A stretch of 64,000 nt of DNA. Origin: Marivita sp. Its GTDB lineage: Bacteria; Pseudomonadota; Alphaproteobacteria; Rhodobacterales; Rhodobacteraceae. The position numbers and the translations under genes are program-made. The notes beneath the pieces were generated by a model, which was given only the letters and a program-made list of their open reading frames with translations, ran no database searches and was not told the DNA's origin. The stretch is from the NCBI RefSeq assembly GCF_020055635.1, contig NZ_JAIPUT010000006.1:1-64000 (forward strand), written 5' to 3'. Below are positions 17,646 to 27,106 of this stretch, piece by piece (the first letter of the stretch is position 1; each line of letters begins with the position of its first letter).

Positions 17646-18503
17646 ATGCGTATCGTTTTTGGACTTGTCCTCATGGCTGGCCTGGCACTGGCCGGCTTTG
17701 CCGTCTACATGGCACAGAACTACATCGGCTCTTATCAGACCGCGCTCGAGCAGGAACGCACCAAGGCGCAGGGCAATGTGCCCGTGCACGAGATCTACGT
17801 TGCCACCCGAAAGATCGACTACGGCGAAATCATCACGCAAGAGGACATGGCGCTCAAGCCCTGGCCCAAGCAAATCCTGCCGGAATCTTATTACGACGCC
17901 AGCAAACCGCTGACTTCGGAAGGTGAAGAACCGCGCATCGCGGTGCGTCCGATCGAGAAATTCGAGGCCTTCATGGAGGTCAAGGTGAGCGAACCCGGTG
18001 CGGATGCCGGTCTTACGTCCCGGCTTGACCGTGGGCAGCGCGCATTCGCCATCAAGGTGGATGTCGCCACTGGTGTTTCGGGCTTCCTGAGACCAAATGA
18101 CCGCGTCGATGTCTACTGGACGGGTCGCGTCAGGGCGCGTGGCGACGATGTGCCCGTTGGAGAAGTGACCAAGCTGATCGAGACCGGCGTCGAACTGATT
18201 GCCATTGACCAGACGTCGCAGACGCAGTCCACAAATGCAACGATTGCCCGCACGGTCACCGTTGCAGCCACCCCGCAGCAGGTCGCGTCGCTGGCGCAGG
18301 CGCAATCCACGGGCCGCTTGTCGCTCTCGCTGTTGGGGCGCAACGACTCTTCGGTCGCGGAAGTGATCGAGGTCGATCAACGGTCGCTTCTGGGCCTTCG
18401 CGAAGTGCAAGAGACCGAAACGACCGCCGCCGTCGACGTTTGCACCATCCGGACCCGCAAGGGCGCAGAAGTCGTCGAAGTGCCCATCCCTTGTACAAAC
18501 TGA
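17646..18503 (+). CDS. cpaB: Tad pilus assembly protein CpaB (RcpC)
   Basis: A periplasmic Tad component thought to work with the secretin. The 285-residue protein has an N-terminal membrane helix (VFGLVLMAGLALAGFAVYMAQNYIG) and an SAF domain (VPVHEIYVATRKIDYGEIITQEDM). The RcpC-type domain follows (LDRGQRAFAIKVDVATGVSGFLRPNDRVDVYWTG). AAGGAGG just upstream of the ATG is a strong ribosome site. It probably begins the main Tad transcript after the terminator at 17.5 kb. Confidence 0.95.
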   Translation: MRIVFGLVLMAGLALAGFAVYMAQNYIGSYQTALEQERTKAQGNVPVHEIYVATRKIDYGEIITQEDMALKPWPKQILPESYYDASKPLTSEGEEPRIAVRPIEKFEAFMEVKVSEPGADAGLTSRLDRGQRAFAIKVDVATGVSGFLRPNDRVDVYWTGRVRARGDDVPVGEVTKLIETGVELIAIDQTSQTQSTNATIARTVTVAATPQQVASLAQAQSTGRLSLSLLGRNDSSVAEVIEVDQRSLLGLREVQETETTAAVDVCTIRTRKGAEVVEVPIPCTN

Positions 18504-18550
18504 AACGCATCGCACCGGATCTGGTGCGGAACGTGCATATGCTTCTCGGA

Positions 18551-18575
18551 AAGGCGCAGCGTCATGTTGCGCCTT
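18551..18575 (+). terminator. Hairpin between cpaB and cpaC
   Basis: An 8-bp stem AAGGCGCA with TGCGCCTT, extendable by a G-U and a C-G pair, and a 5-base loop, 47 bases after the cpaB stop. No T-run follows. The stem resembles the hairpins at 9404 and 17194. Confidence 0.5.
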
Positions 18576-18697
18576 ATCCACATGAAGCGGACCCCTGAAA
18601 TCATTGATTCTTGCAATAAAACGCGACTTGGCGCAGGCTGTCGCCAATATCGGGCACGAAGACCCACATCTGAGGCGTGATCGGAAAGGCAGGTCAC

Positions 18698-20119
18698 ATG
18701 TATATGAGCAGTCCAATCAAGGCCGCCCTCTTGGGCGCGGCACTTGCTATTACTCCGATGGCGCACTCCGCATTTGCTGACACGCTGCGCGTCATCCGCA
18801 CGAATACTGAATCTTCCCTGAACGTTCCCATGAACCGGGCCGTTGTCGTGGAAAGCGAAGTTCCATTTGCAGAACTCAGCATTGCAAACCCGTCGATCGC
18901 CGATATTTCTTCGCTGTCGGACAGGACGATCTACGTTCTGGGCAAGTCGCCCGGAACGACCACTCTGACCATTCTGGACGGAAACGGACAGCTGATCACG
19001 AATGTCGACGTCAAGGTCGCGCCCGATCTGAGTGAATTCAAGGAACGGCTTCGCCAGATCCTTCCCGACGAGAAGATCGAAGTCCGCACCGCGAATGATG
19101 GCATCGTTCTTTCGGGCACCGTGTCCAGCACAGTGCGCATGCAGCGTGCCCTGGACCTCGCTACGCGCTACGCGCCGGAACGGGTGTCGAACCTGATGAC
19201 GGTGGGCGGCGTCCAGCAAGTCATGCTCAAGGTCCGCTTTGCCGAAATGCAACGGTCCGTTTCAAAGTCCCTGCAAGCTTCGCTAGCCACTGGCGGCTCG
19301 GTTCTTGACGGAGACCTTGGTCTGGAGTTGGGAACAGGCAACGCCGCGCCATTCGCAGCGGTCGATTCCGTCGCGGACAAACTGGGCGCGGGTGCAAGCT
19401 CACAAGGAGCAATCCTCTTCGGGTTCAACGCGGGGGGGCTCGAAGTCGGCATCCTGCTTGAAGCGCTCGAATCGAAAGGCGTGGTGCGCACCCTTGCAGA
19501 GCCGAACCTGACATCGCTGTCCGGCCAAGAGGCAACGTTCCTTGCCGGCGGTGAATATCCTGTCCCCGTTTCGCAGGAAGACGGCGCAATCACGGTTGAA
19601 TTCAAACCCTTCGGCGTCGAACTCAACTTTATCCCGCGCGTCCTGGACGGCGATCAGATCAACCTCGAACTCGAGGCGGCGGTTTCGTCGATTGACCCCA
19701 GTAGCGGCATCGACATCGGGGCCATCCGGATCGACGGCTTCACCCGTCGCGAAACGACCACCACGGTCGAATTGCGGGACGGGGAAAGCTTTGCCATCGC
19801 CGGTCTCTTGCAGGATGACTTTCGCGACCTGAACAGCCAGGTTCCCTGGTTGGGTGATATTCCGGTCCTGGGTGCGCTTTTCCGCAGTGCTGAATACCAG
19901 CGCGAGCAGTCGGAGCTTGTGATCATCATCACGCCACATCTTGTCACGCCGACCCGTGGCGAGGCACTTGCGCTGCCGACGGACCGCGTGCGGCCCCCGA
20001 GCGAAAAAGACCTGTTCCTCTTTGGCCGCGTCGCAAGCGACTCGCGCAACCTGCGTGGTGCGGCGGGCGAAGTGGCGAAACAGGATTTCAGCGGCTCCTA
20101 TGGCTATGTGATGGATTGA
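18698..20119 (+). CDS. cpaC: Tad pilus secretin CpaC (RcpA)
   Basis: The outer-membrane channel of the Tad pilus. The 473-residue precursor has a signal peptide (ending AHSAFA|D), a pilus-assembly N-terminal domain (LRVIRTNTESSLNVPMNRAVVVESEVPFAELSIANPSIADI), a BON-like segment (LRQILPDEKIEVRTANDGIVLSGTV) and the secretin core. Motifs of the core include VRTLAEPNLTSLSGQEATFLAGGEYPVPV and VPWLGDIPVLGALFRS. The frame opens at 18677; ATG 18698 is chosen because AAAGGCAGG lies just upstream and a normal signal peptide results. Confidence 0.95.
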   Translation: MYMSSPIKAALLGAALAITPMAHSAFADTLRVIRTNTESSLNVPMNRAVVVESEVPFAELSIANPSIADISSLSDRTIYVLGKSPGTTTLTILDGNGQLITNVDVKVAPDLSEFKERLRQILPDEKIEVRTANDGIVLSGTVSSTVRMQRALDLATRYAPERVSNLMTVGGVQQVMLKVRFAEMQRSVSKSLQASLATGGSVLDGDLGLELGTGNAAPFAAVDSVADKLGAGASSQGAILFGFNAGGLEVGILLEALESKGVVRTLAEPNLTSLSGQEATFLAGGEYPVPVSQEDGAITVEFKPFGVELNFIPRVLDGDQINLELEAAVSSIDPSSGIDIGAIRIDGFTRRETTTTVELRDGESFAIAGLLQDDFRDLNSQVPWLGDIPVLGALFRSAEYQREQSELVIIITPHLVTPTRGEALALPTDRVRPPSEKDLFLFGRVASDSRNLRGAAGEVAKQDFSGSYGYVMD

Positions 20120-20123
20120 GGCA

Positions 20124-20798
20124 ATGGCAATTCAGAAAAACCTTCGCATTCCCAGCGCTTTGACCGGACTGGCCCTTCTTGCAGCCTGCGCCGGAAGCGA
20201 CCCGGTCTACAGTTCGTTCCATCGCGAGGCCGGAGCCCTGTTGGACACGGGAAACTTTGGCAACGCCACCATGAACAACACGCAGATCATGAACGGCGAA
20301 AAGCAGTACACCTATGATCTGTCGCAACGGTTCGCCAGCGAGGTCATGAGCACTGTCAACTTCGCCTTCAACAGCGCGGTGCTCGACAGCGGCGCCCGCG
20401 ACACCCTGCGCGAGCAAGCCAACTGGATTCGCCAGTTCCCCGAGGTCAGTTTCCGCGTGTACGGCCACACAGACGCGGTCGGCAGCGAAGCCTACAACAA
20501 GCGTCTCGGCTTGGCCCGAGCCGTTGCCGTGGTCAATTTCCTTGCATCGCAAGGGATCAGCAAGAACCGGCTCGAGGCGGTCGTATCGTTTGGCGAAACG
20601 CAGCCGCTTATCGTGACCGAAGGCCGCGAAAGACGCAACCGGCGCACGGTGACAGAGGTGTCGGGCTTTGTCGGATCGCATCCGATGGTCATCGAAGGCA
20701 AATACGCCGAAATCATCTACCGCGAATATGTCAACAGCGCTGTGCCGCGCACCGCTCTGACCGGCATCACCGGTGCCGATTTCCAGTCTGAACAATAA
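20124..20798 (+). CDS. OmpA-family lipoprotein of the Tad locus
   Basis: A 224-residue outer-membrane lipoprotein: signal peptide with lipobox LLAAC, a variable linker, then a complete OmpA C-terminal peptidoglycan-binding domain (VNFAFNSAVLDSGARDTL, YGHTDAVGSEAYNKRLGLARA, GISKNRLEAVVSFGETQPL, RRNRRTVTEV). It occupies the slot between the secretin and CpaE where CpaD/TadB-type lipoproteins usually lie. It could anchor the secretin to the cell wall. This replacement recurs in Rhodobacterales tad loci, but the exact job is inference. Confidence 0.88.
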   Translation: MAIQKNLRIPSALTGLALLAACAGSDPVYSSFHREAGALLDTGNFGNATMNNTQIMNGEKQYTYDLSQRFASEVMSTVNFAFNSAVLDSGARDTLREQANWIRQFPEVSFRVYGHTDAVGSEAYNKRLGLARAVAVVNFLASQGISKNRLEAVVSFGETQPLIVTEGRERRNRRTVTEVSGFVGSHPMVIEGKYAEIIYREYVNSAVPRTALTGITGADFQSEQ

Positions 20799-20804
20799 AG
20801 GCAC

Positions 20805-20820
20805 GGCCCCGAAAGGGGCC
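20805..20820 (+). terminator. Short hairpin after the OmpA lipoprotein gene
   Basis: Stem GGCCCC with GGGGCC and a GAAA loop just after the stop codon. There is no T-run, so termination would be weak; it may mark a processing point before the 193-base gap to cpaE. Confidence 0.4.
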
Positions 20821-20991
20821 CTGCCATCGGCCTGAATTACCGTACAATTTTGGTAATTCGGCCCCAATGTTGCCAAGTTTTCCACCGATCTTCGAACAGT
20901 AGCAGTCTTTCCCGAGCGACTCGGGGCCGACGTTCGTGATGCGCGAAAATCGCGCGCCGTGAACGACGCGAAGTTAGAGGAAACGAGGCAA

Positions 20992-22233
20992 ATGACGAGT
21001 ACCCTTCCCAGCACCCCGCAACCGGCGCCCCTTGTTGCGTGCACGATCAGCCGGGATGTCCAGGAATTCGATCTTCTCATCGAAGACATGGAGGCCGCCC
21101 TCGGGGAGGCCTGGGGCGACCTCGGCTTTGATCAGGCCATGAATTTCTTCCTGCAGGAAGATGGCGAGCATCTCGAATTCGTGGCGCTGGCCATCGACGA
21201 GCAGGACGAGGCGAATGTCGATCATCTGTCTGCCATCATTGCCGCGGCCAAGGCCCGCAAGATCAAGGTCGTCCTGATCGCGCATGATGTGACACCGTCG
21301 GCGCTGCACCACCTTCTGCGGCAGGGGGCGGATGAATTTGTCCCCTACCCTCTTCCCGAAGGCGAACTGGCCGCCGCGATCGAGCGCATGAGCACCCCCG
21401 ACGTTCCACAACCCGTCGCGCGCGCCGATGGCAGCGGCGTCAAGCTTTCGCATGACGGCGACGGCGTGATCATCGCCGTTCAGGGCATGGCGGGCGGCTG
21501 CGGGGCAAGCACCTTTGCGACCAACCTCGCCTGGGAACTGGCCACCGTGACCAAGGAAAACGCCCCCCGTGTGTGCATCATCGACCTCGGTCTGCAATTC
21601 GGCGCGGTCGCGACATATCTTGACGTGCAGCGTCGGGATTCGGTGCTCGAGCTTCTGACGGACATCGACACGATGGACGATGACAGTTTCGCACAGGCGC
21701 TCGTCACCTTCGAGGACAAGCTTCAGGTCTTCACCTCCCCGGCCGATCTTCCGCCGCTCGATGTGGTCGGGCAATCCGAAATTCAGAAACTCCTGGACAC
21801 GGCGGCACGGCATTTCGATTTCGTCGTGGTCGACATGCCCCCCAGCCTCGTGCAGTGGTCGGAAACCGTCCTTTATGCGGCACAGGTCTATTTCGGCGTG
21901 ATCGAACTCGACATGCGGTCGGCGCAGAACACCTTCCGCCTCAAGCGCGCGCTTCAAGCCGAAGACCTGCCTTTCGACAAGATCCGCTTCGTTCTCAACC
22001 GTGCCCCCAAGTTCACCGATCTTCAGGGCAAGAGCCGGCTGAAACGGATGCAGGAAAGCCTTGATATTTCTGTGGATCTTCAAATGCCCGACGGTGGCAA
22101 GGCAGTCAGCGAAGCCGGAGATCACGGGCAGCCTCTGGGGTTGCAGCAACCGAAAAATCCGCTTCGCAAGGAAATCGGCAAACTGGCGCAATCGCTTTTC
22201 GAAGTCGGCCGTTCCGACGCTGAAGCGGCCTGA
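20992..22233 (+). CDS. cpaE: Tad pilus localisation ATPase CpaE (TadZ)
   Basis: A ParA/MinD-superfamily protein that places the Tad machine, often at a pole. The 413-residue protein has an atypical receiver-like N-terminal domain (residues 10-140) and a C-terminal MinD-like ATPase. Its P-loop is deviant (GMAGGCGAST, 165-174), lacking the usual signature lysine start, as in other TadZ proteins. VVVDMPPSLVQW resembles the switch II/Walker B region. The frame opens with GTG at 20959; ATG 20992 is preferred for its closer GAGG site. Gap to cpaF is 11 bases. Confidence 0.93.
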   Translation: MTSTLPSTPQPAPLVACTISRDVQEFDLLIEDMEAALGEAWGDLGFDQAMNFFLQEDGEHLEFVALAIDEQDEANVDHLSAIIAAAKARKIKVVLIAHDVTPSALHHLLRQGADEFVPYPLPEGELAAAIERMSTPDVPQPVARADGSGVKLSHDGDGVIIAVQGMAGGCGASTFATNLAWELATVTKENAPRVCIIDLGLQFGAVATYLDVQRRDSVLELLTDIDTMDDDSFAQALVTFEDKLQVFTSPADLPPLDVVGQSEIQKLLDTAARHFDFVVVDMPPSLVQWSETVLYAAQVYFGVIELDMRSAQNTFRLKRALQAEDLPFDKIRFVLNRAPKFTDLQGKSRLKRMQESLDISVDLQMPDGGKAVSEAGDHGQPLGLQQPKNPLRKEIGKLAQSLFEVGRSDAEAA

Positions 22234-22244
22234 GGAGGACACGG

Positions 22245-23687
22245 ATGTTTTCTCGATACAAGAAAGCCACTGCTGAACCCGCCGCCGCGGCCAAGGCGAT
22301 CGCTCCGAAACTCGAAGCTGTCGCAAACTCGCCGAACCCGGCAAAGGCCATGCGCAAGCTGGCCCCGAAAAAGGCCGCCGTCGCGGATTCTGCGGACCGC
22401 GACAAGAAGCGCAGGGAGCGGCTTGGGGAAATCAAGCTCGAGCTGCACCGCGCGCTTCTCGACAACCTCAACCTTGCAGCGCTCGACCAGGCGACCGAGG
22501 CGCAGTTGAAGGAAGAAATCAACGCGATCACCGCCGAGAGCCTTCAGGAACGCGGGATGGTTCTGAACCGCGAAGAGCGCACGGCCCTGAACCAGGAACT
22601 CTATGACGAGGTCAAGGGGCTCGGTCCCCTTGAAACGCTTCTGAAGGACGAGACCGTCAGCGATATCCTGGTCAACGGACCGCGCCAGATCTTCGTGGAA
22701 CGCGAAGGCAAGCTTCAACTCAGCGATGTGACGTTCAAGGACGAAAAGCACCTGATGCGGATCATCGACAAGATCGTGTCGGCCGTGGGTCGTCGCGTCG
22801 ATGAATCCAACCCTTATGTGGACGCCCGTTTGCAGGATGGATCGCGCTTCAACGCCATGGTGCCGCCCATCGCGGTGGATGGCAGCCTCGTGTCCATTCG
22901 TAAGTTCAAGACCGACAAGCTGAGCATCGACGATCTGGTCAATTTTGGCGCCTTCACCGAAGAGATGGCTGTCTACCTTCAGGCTGCCGTGGCAACACGT
23001 CTGAACATCATCGTGTCGGGCGGTACGGGTTCCGGTAAAACGACGACGCTCAACGCGCTGTCTTCGTTCATCGACGACAGCGAACGTATCCTGACGATCG
23101 AGGATACGGCGGAACTTCAGTTGCAACAGACCCATGTGGGCCGGATGGAAAGCCGCCCCGCCAACGTCGAGGGCAAGGGCGCTGTCAGTCCGCGGGACTG
23201 TCTCAAGAACGCGCTGCGGATGCGCCCGGACCGGATCATCGTCGGCGAAACGCGCGGCGAGGAAGTGATCGACATGCTTCAGGCCATGAACACCGGCCAC
23301 GATGGGTCGATGACCACGATCCACGCCAACAGCGCGCGCGACGGCGTGAGTCGTCTGGAAAACATGATTGCGATGGCCGGTATCGAGATGCCGCTCAAGG
23401 CGATGCGGTCGCAGATCTCGTCGGCTGTGAACCTGATCGTGCAGGCCTCGCGTCTTCAGGACGGGTCGCGCCGCATGACGTCCATCACCGAAATCACGGG
23501 GATGGAGGGCGAGGTGATCTCGATGCAGGAAATCTTCCGGTTCCAGCGCGTCGGCCTGACCCCGGAAAACAAGATCATCGGCCATTTCACGGCAACCGGT
23601 GTGCGCTCCAACTTCTCGGAACGCTTCAAGATGTGGGGCTACGACCTGCCGCCGTCGATCTATGAACCCTTCAACGGGAAATCCTGA
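22245..23687 (+). CDS. cpaF: Tad pilus motor ATPase CpaF (TadA)
   Basis: A GspE/VirB11-type hexameric ATPase powering pilus assembly and retraction. The 480-residue protein has an Ala/Lys-rich N-terminus, an all-alpha/NTD region (residues 60-230) and the motor domain. Walker A is GGTGSGKT at 259-266; [12 protein letters not shown], the Asp/His boxes and [31 protein letters not shown] are intact. AGGAGG precedes the ATG. It is two bases upstream of tadB. Confidence 0.97.
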   Translation: MFSRYKKATAEPAAAAKAIAPKLEAVANSPNPAKAMRKLAPKKAAVADSADRDKKRRERLGEIKLELHRALLDNLNLAALDQATEAQLKEEINAITAESLQERGMVLNREERTALNQELYDEVKGLGPLETLLKDETVSDILVNGPRQIFVEREGKLQLSDVTFKDEKHLMRIIDKIVSAVGRRVDESNPYVDARLQDGSRFNAMVPPIAVDGSLVSIRKFKTDKLSIDDLVNFGAFTEEMAVYLQAAVATRLNIIVSGGTGSGKTTTLNALSSFIDDSERILTIEDTAELQLQQTHVGRMESRPANVEGKGAVSPRDCLKNALRMRPDRIIVGETRGEEVIDMLQAMNTGHDGSMTTIHANSARDGVSRLENMIAMAGIEMPLKAMRSQISSAVNLIVQASRLQDGSRRMTSITEITGMEGEVISMQEIFRFQRVGLTPENKIIGHFTATGVRSNFSERFKMWGYDLPPSIYEPFNGKS

Positions 23688-23689
23688 CC

Positions 23690-24658
23690 ATGACCCTCAG
23701 CGCAGAACCCATCGTCTACGGACTCATCTTCATCGCTGTCCTGGTGCTTGTGGAAGGCGTCTATCTTGTCGCGTTCGGCAAGTCGATCAGCCTGAACAAG
23801 CGTGTGAACCGCCGCCTCGAGATGCTCGACAAGGGCTCAAAGCGCGACGAGGTGCTTGCCAAGCTCCGCAAGGAGATGGACCAGCACATGGCGTCGCGCG
23901 GGCTTCCGCTGTATTCCATTCTTGCGGACCGCGCCCAGAAGGCGGCCATCGCCTTTACGCCCAAGCAGTTGATCCTGGTGATGGTCGCGGTGAGCATTGT
24001 CGCCTTCCTCGGTCTGACCCTCGGTACCGAGGCCGGGCTGGCCGTGCGCCTGGTGATGGGCGTCTTCATGGGGGTCGGCGGGGTCTTTTTCTGGATCAAT
24101 TCCAAGGCCAGCAAGCGCATCAGCATGATCGAAGAGCAATTGCCCGATGCCGTCGAACTGATGGTGCGGTCATTGCGCGTCGGTCATCCCTTCTCCTCTG
24201 CGATCTCGATCGTGTCGAAGGAGATCAAGGATCCGCTGGCCACGGAGTTCGGCGTCATCGCCGATGAATCGAGCTATGGCCGGGATATCGGCGAAGCGCT
24301 CAAGGCGATGGCCGAACGTCTGGACATGCAGGATTTGCGCTTTCTGGCCGTGGCCGTGGCGATCCAGCAGCAGTCCGGTGGTAACCTTGCAGAGATTCTC
24401 GAGGGTCTGGCCAAGGTGATCCGCGCGCGGTTCCGGCTGTTCCGGAGGGTCAAGGCGATCACCGCCGAGGCGCAGTGGTCGGGCAAGTTCCTGTCCGGTT
24501 TCCCGGTGGGTGCCCTGATCGTCATCCAGCTGACCGATCCGAACTATTACGACGAGGTTCTCGATCACCCCTGGTTCATCCCGGCATGTTTCGTGGTTGG
24601 CGCCTTTCTTCTGGCCAACCTGATCGTCATGCGCGCTCTTGTGAACATCAAAGTCTGA
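23690..24658 (+). CDS. tadB: Tad inner-membrane platform protein TadB
   Basis: One of the paired GspF-domain proteins that form the pilus platform. The 322-residue protein has an N-terminal helix (YGLIFIAVLVLVEGVYLVAFG), two helices around residues 85-140, and a cytoplasmic GspF domain (LPDAVELMVRSLRVGHPFSSAISIVSKEI, followed by QQQSGGNLAEILEGLAKVIRARFRL). Two more helices close the protein. It is tightly packed between cpaF and tadC. Confidence 0.95.
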   Translation: MTLSAEPIVYGLIFIAVLVLVEGVYLVAFGKSISLNKRVNRRLEMLDKGSKRDEVLAKLRKEMDQHMASRGLPLYSILADRAQKAAIAFTPKQLILVMVAVSIVAFLGLTLGTEAGLAVRLVMGVFMGVGGVFFWINSKASKRISMIEEQLPDAVELMVRSLRVGHPFSSAISIVSKEIKDPLATEFGVIADESSYGRDIGEALKAMAERLDMQDLRFLAVAVAIQQQSGGNLAEILEGLAKVIRARFRLFRRVKAITAEAQWSGKFLSGFPVGALIVIQLTDPNYYDEVLDHPWFIPACFVVGAFLLANLIVMRALVNIKV

Positions 24659-24668
24659 GGTCCGGATC

Positions 24669-25652
24669 ATGCAAGCTTTCACCGCATTCGCCGTCAACAT
24701 GTTCGGCCCCGCCGGCCCCATGATGATCATCGCCGGGCTGGGCGTCATGTTGCTTTTGCTGGCGATCCCGATGTTCTTCGCCTCGCGGTCCAACCCGATG
24801 GACCGTCTGGACGCGCATGCAGGACGCAAGGCGCTCGACGACGAAACCCGCGCAGTTCTTCGCGACAAGAAGAAGAACGAAAAACTGAACAAATACGCCC
24901 AGTTCCTGGAGCCGCAGGACGCGAAGGAACTGTCCGACGTCCGTCTGAAGCTGCTTCAGGCGGGGTATCGGACCAAGGATGCGGTTCAGCTCTACTATTT
25001 TTCCCAGTTCGCGCTTGGCATTGGCGGCCTCGTTATCGGTGTGGCCTACTTCATGTTCGTCCTCGACCCCGCGCAGGCAACGACCCAGCAGACCGTGATG
25101 TACACGATGGGTCCGGGGGCTGCGGGCTATCTCTTTCCGAAATACTGGATCACCAAGCGCGTCCAGACGCGCCAGGAAGAGATCGAAAGCGGCTTTCCCG
25201 ACAGTCTCGACATGATGCTTGTCTGCGTCGAAGCGGGACAGTCCATGGACCAGTCGATCGTGCGCGTCAGCAACGAACTGCGCGCCTCCTACCCCAGCCT
25301 TGCCGACGAATTCGAGCTTGTCAGCCACGAGATGAAGGCCGGCAAAGACAAATCGGTGGTGCTGAACGACATGGGGGAACGCTGCGGCGTGCAGGACGTG
25401 ATGTCTTTCGTGACCGTTCTGAACCAGAGCCAGAGTTTCGGTACGCCGATTTCGGATGCCCTTCGGGTCTATGCGGCAGAAATGCGTGACAAACGCGTCA
25501 TGCGGGCGGAAGAAAAGGCAAACAAGTTGCCAACCAAAATGACATTGACCACAATGATGCTCACGGTGCCGCCGCTGTTGATCATCCTCGTGGGTCCATC
25601 GGTCGTCGGCATCCAGAAGCTTGGAAGTCTCGGAAGTTCGGTGGGGCAATGA
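24669..25652 (+). CDS. tadC: Tad inner-membrane platform protein TadC
   Basis: The second GspF-type platform protein, presumed partner of TadB. The 327-residue protein has helices near 12-38, a pair near residues 115-160, the GspF domain (GFPDSLDMMLVCVEAGQSMDQSIVRVSNEL, then VLNQSQSFGTPISDALRVYA) and a C-terminal helix (MTLTTMMLTVPPLLIILVGPSVVGIQ). Its stop overlaps the next ATG as ATGA, coupling it to the TPR gene. Confidence 0.95.
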   Translation: MQAFTAFAVNMFGPAGPMMIIAGLGVMLLLLAIPMFFASRSNPMDRLDAHAGRKALDDETRAVLRDKKKNEKLNKYAQFLEPQDAKELSDVRLKLLQAGYRTKDAVQLYYFSQFALGIGGLVIGVAYFMFVLDPAQATTQQTVMYTMGPGAAGYLFPKYWITKRVQTRQEEIESGFPDSLDMMLVCVEAGQSMDQSIVRVSNELRASYPSLADEFELVSHEMKAGKDKSVVLNDMGERCGVQDVMSFVTVLNQSQSFGTPISDALRVYAAEMRDKRVMRAEEKANKLPTKMTLTTMMLTVPPLLIILVGPSVVGIQKLGSLGSSVGQ

Positions 25653-26209
25653 CAAAAGGCCAGTTTTGGCCAATCCTGTTTGCATTCGGATTGGCCGCCT
25701 GTTCGCAAGGCGGCTTTTCCGCGTCTGACGACGGTGTTTTCGCGCCCAGCGTCGATCCCCGCGGGGCCGTTGTCGACCAGTTGACCGTGGGCCATCGCCT
25801 GATGGCCGCCGGGGAACATGAACTGGCGCTTGGCGCGTTTCGCCTTGCCGCCGCCGAAAACGGCCTGACCCCCGAGGTCTTGGCGTCGCTGGGGTCTGTC
25901 AATCTTGCCCTGGGGCGACTGAACCAGGCCGAAGACCTGCTGCGCCGCGCCACGAAAGACGATCCCGACAGCCCGGATGCCTGGAACAATCTGGGTGTGG
26001 TCCTGATCGAACGCGGCAATACCGCCGAAGCGGCACAGGTCTTCCGACGCGCCTTTGCGCTGGATAATGGCGAAAGTGTTGCAATTCGCGATAATCTTCG
26101 CTTGGCACTCGCAAAAATGGAAAATTCGCAGTATGGTTCCGAAATAGAACAAGAATACAAGCTTGTGCGGCGCGGCAGCAGCGATTTTCTAATCCGCCCG
26201 ACACAGTGA
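25649..26209 (+). CDS. tadD: TadD-like TPR lipoprotein
   Basis: A 186-residue lipoprotein with a signal peptide and lipobox (FGLAAC), then about three tetratricopeptide repeats (residues 50-150; for example AWNNLGVVLIERGNTAEAAQVFRRAFALD). TadD proteins act as pilotins or assembly factors for the Tad secretin. It starts inside the tadC stop codon. The C-terminal tail (YGSEIEQEYKLVRRGSSDF) is not recognised. Confidence 0.87.
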   Translation: MTKGQFWPILFAFGLAACSQGGFSASDDGVFAPSVDPRGAVVDQLTVGHRLMAAGEHELALGAFRLAAAENGLTPEVLASLGSVNLALGRLNQAEDLLRRATKDDPDSPDAWNNLGVVLIERGNTAEAAQVFRRAFALDNGESVAIRDNLRLALAKMENSQYGSEIEQEYKLVRRGSSDFLIRPTQ

Positions 26210-26236
26210 TGAGGCAGAGCAGTAAAGGACGCAAAC

Positions 26237-27097
26237 ATGCGCCATCCCTTTATCGTGACCCTGTGTATGACAGGGGCATTCGCGCTCGCTGGGTGCGAGC
26301 AAGGCATTGATACCGAGGCTGTCGATCGGGAATTCCAGGGGGTCAACGTCATTGACGGGACCAACCTGAACGAGGTGATGCTCACGGTGTCCGACCCGAA
26401 CGAGGCCGTATCCTATTTCCAGCGCGCCTCCAGTGCCGAACCCGAGCGTATCGACCTGTCGCGCGGGCTCGCCGTGTCGCTGATCCGGGCCAAACGCCAT
26501 ACCGAGGGCGTTGTCGCCTGGGCCAAGGTCGTCGAACATGCGGACGCCACCAGCGGCGATCGGGTGGAACTGGCGGACGCCCTGATCCGCAACAACGAAT
26601 GGGAAAGGGCCGAGACCGTCCTCGACGCGATCCCGCCAACCCACGAAACCTTCAAGCGCTACCGGCTCGAAGCGATGATCGCCGACAGCAACAGGGAATG
26701 GGACCGCGCGGACAGCTTTTACGAGACCGCCGTGGGCCTGACGACCACCCCGGCATCCGTGATGAACAACTGGGGCTTCTCCAAGCTGACCCGCGGAGAC
26801 TTCACCGGGGCAGAACGGCTCTTCACCGAAGCGATCCAGAACGACAATTCACTCTTTACGGCGAAGAACAACCTTGTTCTTGCCCGCGGCGCACAGGGCA
26901 ATTACGTGCTGCCGGTTGTGCCGATGTCCCAGGTGGAACGGGCCGAGCTGCTGCATTCGATGGGATTGGCGGCGGTCAAACGCGGCGATGTCGTCACGGG
27001 CCAGGGCCTGATGCGCGAGGCGATCGACACTCATCCGCAACATTTCGAAGCTGCGTCCCGCAGCCTCAAGGCACTTGAATCCAATGTCGTGAACTAA
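26237..27097 (+). CDS. Second TPR lipoprotein of the Tad locus
   Basis: A 286-residue lipoprotein with a signal peptide and lipobox (FALAGC), followed by TPR-type helical repeats through residue 270 (RIDLSRGLAVSLIRAKRHTEGVVAWAKVVE, SVMNNWGFSKLTRGDFTGAERLFTEAIQ and others). It is 28 bases after tadD. Two consecutive TPR lipoproteins are a frequent variation of the tad locus in this group; the second probably assists secretin or platform assembly. No enzymatic motif is visible. Confidence 0.85.
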   Translation: MRHPFIVTLCMTGAFALAGCEQGIDTEAVDREFQGVNVIDGTNLNEVMLTVSDPNEAVSYFQRASSAEPERIDLSRGLAVSLIRAKRHTEGVVAWAKVVEHADATSGDRVELADALIRNNEWERAETVLDAIPPTHETFKRYRLEAMIADSNREWDRADSFYETAVGLTTTPASVMNNWGFSKLTRGDFTGAERLFTEAIQNDNSLFTAKNNLVLARGAQGNYVLPVVPMSQVERAELLHSMGLAAVKRGDVVTGQGLMREAIDTHPQHFEAASRSLKALESNVVN

Positions 27098-27106
27098 GGG
27101 GCCGTG

